In this document: positions 1-5,694 of the stretch, one piece after another
Layout of the letters: the number at the start of each line of letters is the position of its first letter
Position numbering within the stretch: position 1 is the first letter of the stretch
Assembly (NCBI GenBank): GCA_947481355.1
Contig: CANKGM010000101.1
Coordinates: 1 to 7,329, forward strand
From: Chitinophagaceae bacterium
Lineage (GTDB): Bacteria > Bacteroidota > Bacteroidia > Chitinophagales > Chitinophagaceae
Length of the DNA stretch: 7,329 bases
Reading direction: 5' to 3'
Program-made: the position numbers and the translations under genes
The notes under the pieces: model-generated
Databases searched by the model: none
What the model was told of the DNA's origin: nothing
Seen by the model: the letters and a program-made list of their open reading frames with translations, nothing else

Positions 1-100
1 GAGATCATTAAAGGCACATCAGAAAAGTGGCTTTCAAATAATTAATGAGTTAGAATATGGAGGCTTCGGCTGGGATATTGTTTTATGGGATTGGCGTTAG
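1..100 (+). CDS. GNAT-like N-acetyltransferase, C-terminal fragment
   Basis: The second reading frame is open from the left edge to a TAG at 98-100 and encodes 32 residues, ending in GGFGWDIVLWDWR. The gene starts outside the window. The pattern 'KAHQKSGFQIINE' followed by an aromatic strand 'WDIVLWDW' matches the usual C-terminus of GNAT-fold acetyltransferases, where the helix before 'GF' lies at acetyl-CoA and the final strands close the sheet. GNAT enzymes move an acetyl group from acetyl-CoA to an amine, but the acceptor cannot be told from this tail. The assignment is a family-level inference from a short segment. The next gene on the same strand begins 33 nt downstream, so the two may be co-transcribed. 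Confidence 0.6.
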   Translation, partial: RSLKAHQKSGFQIINELEYGGFGWDIVLWDWR

Positions 101-133
101 TTTTATTTTGATTGTTCATCATATATTTCATTT

Positions 134-802
134 ATGTTAGATCGTTCAACATTCAGCTTTTTAAAAAAACTCAAGGAAAATAATAACAAGCAATGGTTTG
201 ATTTGAACAGAACTGCTTATGAGTTGGCTAAAAATAATTTCATTGACTTTACGCATGAAGTCATTAAGGGGATTGAAAAATTTGATTCTAGCATAGCAGA
301 TGCCTCCTTAGATGCAAAGAAGTGTATTTCGAGGATTAATAGAGATATCCGATTTTCAAAAAATAAAACGCCCTACAAAACTAATTTTTTTGCACTCATT
401 AGTGCTGGTGGGAAGAAATCACCTATGGCGGCTTATTATTTGCAAATAGAGCCTGGAAATAATTCATTTGCAGGTGGTGGAGTCTATATGCCATTACCAC
501 CTGATTTATATAAGTTTCGTCAAGAGATTGACTATGGATTTGACGAATGGAAAGCAATTGTTGAATCTAAGAAATTCAAGAAACTATTCCCAGCAGGTGT
601 TCAATCGCCTGAACTGCTAAAAAGAATTCCAAAGGGATATGAAGAATCCAATCCAGCCATTGACTATTTGAAAATGAAAGGATATTATACGTTCAGTGGC
701 TATTCAGATAGTGATCTTCAATCCAATGCTGGATTGATCAGGATTCTTAATGATTATAAAGCCACAAAGCCATTAATTGATTTTTTGAACAGGGCGTTGT
801 AG
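134..802 (+). CDS. DUF2461 / TIGR02453 family protein
   Basis: This complete 222-residue protein belongs to the DUF2461 (TIGR02453) family, whose biochemical role is not established as far as I know. The recognisable blocks are the N-terminal 'FLKKLKENNNKQWFDLNR' (about residues 9-26), the basic signature 'RINRDIRFSKNKTPYKTNF' (67-85), a glycine-rich 'GGGVYMP' (114-120), and 'IPKGYEESNPAIDYLK' (165-180). The length is normal for the family. There is no signal peptide or membrane segment, so it should be cytoplasmic. The first ATG is chosen because the family's conserved block begins within ten residues of it; there is no clear Shine-Dalgarno sequence, as is common in Bacteroidota. It follows the acetyltransferase-like fragment by 33 nt and converges on the dehydrogenase gene, with 4 nt between stop codons. 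The family call is firm and the function unknown. Confidence 0.9.
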   Translation: MLDRSTFSFLKKLKENNNKQWFDLNRTAYELAKNNFIDFTHEVIKGIEKFDSSIADASLDAKKCISRINRDIRFSKNKTPYKTNFFALISAGGKKSPMAAYYLQIEPGNNSFAGGGVYMPLPPDLYKFRQEIDYGFDEWKAIVESKKFKKLFPAGVQSPELLKRIPKGYEESNPAIDYLKMKGYYTFSGYSDSDLQSNAGLIRILNDYKATKPLIDFLNRAL

Positions 803-806
803 TATC

Positions 807-3800
807 TTATTTTTTCTGTTCTGATAAGTAGTTTATTAAATCTGCTATTTCCTGATTTGATAGAGTTTGATATAGTTCTTCAGGCATCATGGATTTTTCC
901 ATTTGTTTCTTAGACTTGATGTCAGACGTTTTTATTTTTGCATTTACACCTCCAGGATATTTTATGGTAATTTCATTCTCTGATTTACCTGAAATAATTC
1001 CTGCTGTTGTTGATCCATCTTTTAGTGTAATTGTCCAACCTTCGTAACCGAATCCAATACCTGAAGATGGGTGTATTATTGATTCGAGGATTCCTTCTGT
1101 AGGAAGCTTTGAGCCTATTGCAGAAAGTTTTGGACCAAAATCTTTTCCAATTGTATGTATCATATGGCAAGAAGAGCAATTGGTTAAGAAAAGCTCTTTC
1201 CCATGTGAAGAGTTTGGCTTAAATGAGTTTAGTTCGGCTATTGTAGGGACATTTCTGGTTTTTGAAGTAGTATTGTTATCTGCTAGGTAACTTAAAGCTT
1301 CTTCTCTAACTGACTTTCTCCATGAATCTTCAACACTTTTCACTACATCTTTTTTTATCAGCGTAGGTATTTTATTGTTTTTTAATAAAATTAATACCCT
1401 TGTTTCGCCAAAGTCACTTTTCCCAATATGTTGTGCAGCATTCTTGCGCAATTCTTCGGGAAGAATTTTGCTAGTCATTATTTTTTCTAGCACCTCAACA
1501 GATTGTTTACTTCCAACTTTTGACAATGAGTTGATTAATGAATATTGTTTTGATGTATCATTTCCCTTGAAAATTGGGTCAATCAAATTAGATCCACTTA
1601 CTTTAAGTAAAATTTCAGCAGCTTCTTTTCCTATATCTTCATTACTTTTCGATATTGCTAGGGCCAATAAATTATCATTCTCTGTTTTTACCTCGAATTT
1701 TTTAACAAGGTCGATATACTCTTGTGTGCCAAGTGAACTATTTAAAACAGTTTGTAATGATTTTTGAGCATCTATTGATTGTAAGACCGATGCTTTATTG
1801 AGACAATACAGAATGGTTTTATCTAGCTCGGCATCTTGATTTTTGCTATCATGAAGCATCTTTAGTAGGTATGTATATTTCAATGATCCATTATTGAACT
1901 CAAATGCTCTAAAATAGTGTAGTCTACCTTTAAGGGATGTTGATGAATTGAATGCAAGGCTAGCTAGCATTGGTATTGATTTATCTGTTCTTGCACGCCA
2001 AATAATATCTTTCGCGCCAGCATGATCTAATGAACTATTTATTTTACTTAAGTAGGCTGGTAAAAAACTATCCCATTGTTTATCTGCTCCAATACCAAGT
2101 GCTTCAAGATACCATCGATCATCTCCAGTATATTCAGTTGCAAGATCTGCCCATAGGGTAGCGGCCTCGTTTGATTTAAGACGCCTTAGTGCTATTGCGC
2201 ATTCTCTTTTAACTTGCATGTCCTGATCCTTGGATAGCTGACGAATGATTGGAATTAAATCTTCCCCTAGCTCTTTTGCAGCCCGAATTCCTAGAATGCG
2301 TATATCTGAGTTTTCATTTGTTATGGCCTGCTTAATGTAATTTGATTTTTCATTTTGGTTGATTCCAACGAGTACCCAAAATGCTCTCGCTTTAAAACGT
2401 GGATTATCTGATGTTGCCCATGTTTTTTCCAATGCAGGAACAGCAGTTGCACCCATTTCAATCAGTACATTGTATGCATGATATCGAGTAGATAAATTTG
2501 GATTACATAAAGCTTGTATTGCGCCTTCAGGAGTCGCGTAGTTTTCTGATTTTATTTTATAAGCTGTTTCTTTTGGTGCAAGACGGTATATCCTTCCCCG
2601 AACTTGATCGCCAGCCTGATGGCCGCCTACACCTGGGTCATACCAATCGGCTATAATCAATGAACCGTCTGGGGCGACACAAACATCTGATGGCCTGAAC
2701 CATTTATCTTCTTTGCCTTCTACAAGATTTATTATACTAGCAGTATAGCCAGCTCCTTTTTTGCTAACAGGATAAGCCCGCACTACGTTAGGACCAGCAT
2801 CACAATGAATCATTTGTCCTTGAAATTCTTTTGGTAAAAGGTCTCCCTCATAAATAGTCATTCCCGTTGGTGAGCCAGCCCCTGTTTGCAATAGATTCGG
2901 GATTTCACCAGGGTCATTAAGATGCCAATGTCTTAGTGGGATTGAATCTTCGATATTAATTCTGTTTGCATCCCATCCTTCTCCTGTGATTTCATCAGTG
3001 TATCCATAGTTTCCATATGGCATAACATAATTAATTCGAGTTCCTTGATTCCCATCATCATCATTATCACTTTGCCAAAGTGTTCCATAACTATCCACTG
3101 CTACTTCAAATGGATTTCTAAAATTGTTACCAAGGCATTCAACATGAGATCCATCGGTATTAGACCTAAAGACCATTCCCTGTTTGTATTTTTTTGGTCC
3201 TATTACATCACCATCTTGATCTAAAATATCTTTTCCGTTTTTGTCTTTTAGAGTGTGGCCTTCGTTTCCAACATTAAAGTATAGTTTTCCATCTGCGCCA
3301 AAAGTAATCGCATGTGCACCATGGTCATGTTGCTCGCCTCCGATACCACTAAACATGATTTCCTTTCTATCTGCTTTATCATCTTTGTTGTCATCATAGA
3401 GTGCCCAAATGTATGGACTTTGAGAAACGATGACTTTGTTTCCCAAAACACAAATTCCCAATGGAGCATTTAATGAAGAGTCTTGGTAAAATATTTTTGA
3501 GGTATCTGCATTTCCATCACCATCTATATCTTCTAATATCATGATTCGATCACCTTTCGGATTAGTTGGGTTTCCAGTTATTGCTGGACGATAATTATAT
3601 GCTTCTGTTACCCAAACTCTTCCTCTCTCATCTACATCAATGTTTGTGGGATTTTGGAGCATTGGTTCAGTAGCGAACTTTTTTATTTCTAGTTGATCTG
3701 TAACAACTAATCCTTTAAGAGCATTTTCTGGTTGATGCTTTTCTGCTTCAATTATACTGTCGTTTTTGGTCTTTTCAGCATTGTCAATAGAATTATTGCA

Positions 3801-3875
3801 GGCAACTATACAGTAACTCAACAAGATGATTAGAAACTGTTTCACATGAATAAGTTTATGGTATTTAATTGGCAT
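807..3875 (-). CDS. Lipoprotein: PVC-type dehydrogenase beta-propeller, HEAT-like repeats and C-terminal c-type haem domain
   Basis: This 1022-residue protein starts with a lipoprotein signal: a basic N-terminus, a hydrophobic stretch 'FLIILLSYCIVAC' and a lipobox I-V-A-C with the lipidated cysteine at 26. Residues about 56-435 form a sorbosone/glucose-dehydrogenase-like beta-propeller of the TIGR02604 'membrane-bound dehydrogenase' type, with GERGH-type landmarks such as 'HDHGAHAITFGADGKLYF' (183-200), 'NNFRNPFEVAVD' (250-261), 'SPTGMTIYEGDLLP' (335-348) and 'DWYDPGVGGH...RGRIYRLAP' (410-434). Residues about 445-865 are helical and HEAT-like. The C-terminus (about 890-1020) is the TIGR02603 haem-binding domain, with C900-S-S-C903-H904 and methionines 996-997 as possible sixth ligand. 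Several DxDxDG-like loops (116-124, 161-169, 219-223, 270-275) suggest bound calcium. The architecture implies oxidation of a sugar-like substrate with electrons passed to the haem, but the substrate is unknown. The start is the only Met before the signal sequence, 33 nt after the VIT1 gene. Confidence 0.92.
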   Translation of the reverse strand: MPIKYHKLIHVKQFLIILLSYCIVACNNSIDNAEKTKNDSIIEAEKHQPENALKGLVVTDQLEIKKFATEPMLQNPTNIDVDERGRVWVTEAYNYRPAITGNPTNPKGDRIMILEDIDGDGNADTSKIFYQDSSLNAPLGICVLGNKVIVSQSPYIWALYDDNKDDKADRKEIMFSGIGGEQHDHGAHAITFGADGKLYFNVGNEGHTLKDKNGKDILDQDGDVIGPKKYKQGMVFRSNTDGSHVECLGNNFRNPFEVAVDSYGTLWQSDNDDDGNQGTRINYVMPYGNYGYTDEITGEGWDANRINIEDSIPLRHWHLNDPGEIPNLLQTGAGSPTGMTIYEGDLLPKEFQGQMIHCDAGPNVVRAYPVSKKGAGYTASIINLVEGKEDKWFRPSDVCVAPDGSLIIADWYDPGVGGHQAGDQVRGRIYRLAPKETAYKIKSENYATPEGAIQALCNPNLSTRYHAYNVLIEMGATAVPALEKTWATSDNPRFKARAFWVLVGINQNEKSNYIKQAITNENSDIRILGIRAAKELGEDLIPIIRQLSKDQDMQVKRECAIALRRLKSNEAATLWADLATEYTGDDRWYLEALGIGADKQWDSFLPAYLSKINSSLDHAGAKDIIWRARTDKSIPMLASLAFNSSTSLKGRLHYFRAFEFNNGSLKYTYLLKMLHDSKNQDAELDKTILYCLNKASVLQSIDAQKSLQTVLNSSLGTQEYIDLVKKFEVKTENDNLLALAISKSNEDIGKEAAEILLKVSGSNLIDPIFKGNDTSKQYSLINSLSKVGSKQSVEVLEKIMTSKILPEELRKNAAQHIGKSDFGETRVLILLKNNKIPTLIKKDVVKSVEDSWRKSVREEALSYLADNNTTSKTRNVPTIAELNSFKPNSSHGKELFLTNCSSCHMIHTIGKDFGPKLSAIGSKLPTEGILESIIHPSSGIGFGYEGWTITLKDGSTTAGIISGKSENEITIKYPGGVNAKIKTSDIKSKKQMEKSMMPEELYQTLSNQEIADLINYLSEQKK

Positions 3876-3908
3876 TGTTTATATCTTAATTTATAATATT
3901 GGTTGGGC

Positions 3909-4622
3909 TTAAGCATGACCACCTTCAATTAATTTTGCAATGGCAAATGCGGCTCCTGCAGCTAATGCACCAATCATCATTACTTTTAGTCCACCTGTCC
4001 AAGGATTTATTCCTGTGATTTTGCTTTTGAAAAATCCGAATATAAATAGACAGGCTAGGGTTATTATAGCAGATAATTTTAATCCGCTGATTGCATCGCT
4101 TACAAAAAAATAAGGAATCAACGGGATAAGTCCGCCAACGATATAGCTTAGTCCAATGTTGAATGCACTTCGTGATGCTCTTTTAGGATCAGGCTCTTCT
4201 AGTCCTAATTCGTATTTCATCATAAAGTCAACCCATCGCTTATCGTCTTTTATAATTTCTTGTGTTGCTTCTTCAGCGGTTGCTTCACTTAATCCCCAAT
4301 CGAGGAATACTTTTTTCACTTCCCAGATTTCGTCTTTTCTTTTATGTGTTAGTTCCCAATATTCTTTTTTTAATTCACTTTCGTAGTGATCTTGTTCTGT
4401 TCGACCAGCTAGGTAGCCTCCTAGACCCATAGCAATTGATCCTGCTGAAATTTCAGCGATACCGGCAATCCATATAAGGCTAACATCTCCATGAACAGCG
4501 CCACTTAGTCCGGCCGCTAATGCGAATGGAACAGTTAGGCCATCGCTCATGCCGATGACTATATCTGTTAATAGGTCACTACTTTGCAAATGTGCCTCAT
4601 GATGAAGGTGTAAGTCTTGCAT
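3909..4622 (-). CDS. VIT1/CCC1-family iron/manganese transporter
   Basis: This 237-residue inner-membrane protein belongs to the VIT1/CCC1 family, which moves Fe2+ or Mn2+ out of the cytoplasm, typically by proton antiport. It has about five membrane helices: two near the N-terminus (about 18-40 and 47-73) and three at the C-terminus (about 153-173, 180-199, 210-232). Between them lies an acidic helical metal-binding domain (about 75-145). Visible signatures are 'SDGLTVPFAL' (D27), 'EISAGSIAMGLGGYLA' (E57, M65), glutamates 87, 90, 98 and 101, and 'FMMKYELGLEEPDP' (M134, M135, E138). As I recall the plant Eucalyptus VIT1 structure, these fall in register with its metal ligands (E102, E105, E113, E116, M149, M150, E153). 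The N-terminus carries histidines 5, 7, 8 and 11, a habit of bacterial members. A full-length VIT domain without a fused ferritin-like domain is seen. The gene precedes the haem lipoprotein by 33 nt. Fe versus Mn preference cannot be decided. Confidence 0.93.
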   Translation of the reverse strand: MQDLHLHHEAHLQSSDLLTDIVIGMSDGLTVPFALAAGLSGAVHGDVSLIWIAGIAEISAGSIAMGLGGYLAGRTEQDHYESELKKEYWELTHKRKDEIWEVKKVFLDWGLSEATAEEATQEIIKDDKRWVDFMMKYELGLEEPDPKRASRSAFNIGLSYIVGGLIPLIPYFFVSDAISGLKLSAIITLACLFIFGFFKSKITGINPWTGGLKVMMIGALAAGAAFAIAKLIEGGHA

Positions 4623-4630
4623 AACATTTA

Positions 4631-4667
4631 TTTGTACTTGAATGTAAGAATAAGATTTGTATTTGAA
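4631..4667 (-). repeat. Imperfect 12-bp direct repeat upstream of the VIT1 gene
   Basis: On the minus strand the 72-nt gap before the VIT1 start holds TTCAAATACAAA (4656-4667) and TTCAAGTACAAA (4631-4642). They match at 11 of 12 positions, and their starts are 25 bp apart, with the nearer copy beginning 9 nt before the start codon. This could be a binding site for a regulator, but in AT-rich intergenic DNA such a pair can also arise by chance. It does not resemble a Fur or MntR box that I know. I see no clear Bacteroidota promoter (TAnnTTTG) in the same gap. Confidence 0.3.
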
Positions 4668-4694
4668 GCCTATTCATTGCTTCTTATCTATTGA

Positions 4695-5666
4695 CTAATG
4701 CATAACATTTTTTGACAAGATGAATTTTACAATATTTTCTATTAGTAATGGCGCTATTGGTAAGCTTGGATTATTGTATGTATCAACATTTGCTTTTCTA
4801 TCCCCCTCAACGAGTTTGAAGATGTGATTCATCTTGTCTATTATGATTAATTTATTTTTGGGGTTTGCATTGTATAATAGGTTCGCATCTTCAGTCGTAA
4901 CTTGAATGTCGTTATTCCCTTGTATTATTAGTGATGGTTTATGAAGGTTTTTTATTTGAATTTGTGGGTCATATTTAAACCAAGATATGAGATAGGGTTG
5001 CACACTTGGCCTGAATAATGAAAACAAAATTGGATTAATGCTATCTTTCGTTTTTCCGATTTTCAAACTGTCTATAATTTGAAAGCTGATATCCTTAATC
5101 ATTTTAGGCTGACTGCCTAGCTGTTCTTTAAGTACAATATCAATAGCTCGTCCAGCACCAGCTATCGAAATAAATGCATCTGCAGTTTCAGTTGCTGCGA
5201 TCATACCAATGAGTGATCCTTCACTATGTCCTATTACAATTATTTTGCTGTGGGGGTTATTAATTTTGATCCAATTAATCCAGTCTTTTGCATCGCTTAT
5301 GTAATTTTCAAATCGTAATTCAGATTCAGATCTAGCTGCTGAAATACTTCCCGCAACCCCTCGTTTGTCATATCGAACTGATCCTATACCGTTTAATGCC
5401 AATTGTTCTGCTAATAACCTTAGAGAATTATTTTTCATCATTGAATTATTGCCATCTCTATCAGTTGGTCCAGATCCTGCAATAATTAAGGCAATAGGTG
5501 TTTTTTTCTTTTTCTTTTCTGGCATGGTTAGTGTTCCATGAAGTTTTCCAGAAATCGAAGTTTCAATAGTGACCTCTTTTAGAGATAATTTATCTATTGT
5601 TTGAGATAATGTTGACTCGCACATAATCACTGTTGTGATTATGATGATTGTAATATATTTTTTCAT
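4695..5666 (-). CDS. Secreted alpha/beta hydrolase (COG1073-like serine esterase/peptidase)
   Basis: This 323-residue protein begins with a Sec signal peptide (MKKYITIIIITTVIMC..., probable cleavage near residue 21, before QTID) and so should act in the periplasm or outside. The mature part is an alpha/beta hydrolase. The oxyanion-side motif 'AGSGPTDRDGNN' (63-74) is typical of the COG1073 group annotated as alpha/beta hydrolase or serine aminopeptidase-like. The nucleophile elbow is G146-H-S148-E-G150. The likely acid is D253 in 'GNNDIQV' and the likely base H281 in 'KMNHIFK'. All three triad members are present at the expected spacing, so it is probably active on an ester or peptide bond, though the substrate is unknown. 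A lysine run (51-55) follows a predicted N-terminal strand. It lies 28 nt downstream of the CotH gene, consistent with one transcript. The start ATG is preceded by AAA and no Shine-Dalgarno sequence. Confidence 0.9.
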   Translation of the reverse strand: MKKYITIIIITTVIMCESTLSQTIDKLSLKEVTIETSISGKLHGTLTMPEKKKKKTPIALIIAGSGPTDRDGNNSMMKNNSLRLLAEQLALNGIGSVRYDKRGVAGSISAARSESELRFENYISDAKDWINWIKINNPHSKIIVIGHSEGSLIGMIAATETADAFISIAGAGRAIDIVLKEQLGSQPKMIKDISFQIIDSLKIGKTKDSINPILFSLFRPSVQPYLISWFKYDPQIQIKNLHKPSLIIQGNNDIQVTTEDANLLYNANPKNKLIIIDKMNHIFKLVEGDRKANVDTYNNPSLPIAPLLIENIVKFILSKNVMH

Positions 5667-5694
5667 TTTGTGTGTTGTAAGTTTAGTTGACTGC

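Noticed and set aside
78..110. Possible Bacteroidota promoter before the DUF2461 gene (TTG at 78-80, TATTTTG at 104-110)
   Set aside because: The -7-like element has a one-base spacer instead of two and the -33 element is only TTG; such matches are common in AT-rich sequence.
806..828. CTTAT/ATAAG inverted repeat at the convergent gene ends
   Set aside because: Only 5 AT-rich base pairs with a 13-nt loop; too weak for an intrinsic terminator.
985..1179. A short minus-strand frame overlapping the haem domain
   Set aside because: It is a shifted-frame shadow of the CxxCH domain region; the protein it gives has no recognisable pattern.
1375..1767. A 130-codon open frame on the + strand inside the dehydrogenase gene
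   Set aside because: It lies wholly antisense to a well-supported coding frame, resembles no family I know, and has the composition expected of the reverse of an AT-rich helical-repeat gene.
3248..3469. A short minus-strand frame overlapping the propeller
   Set aside because: It is an out-of-frame reading of the beta-propeller coding sequence, which is conserved in the main frame.
4156..4386. An open frame on the + strand opposite the VIT1 gene
   Set aside because: It is antisense to the metal-binding domain, whose key residues are intact in the main frame.
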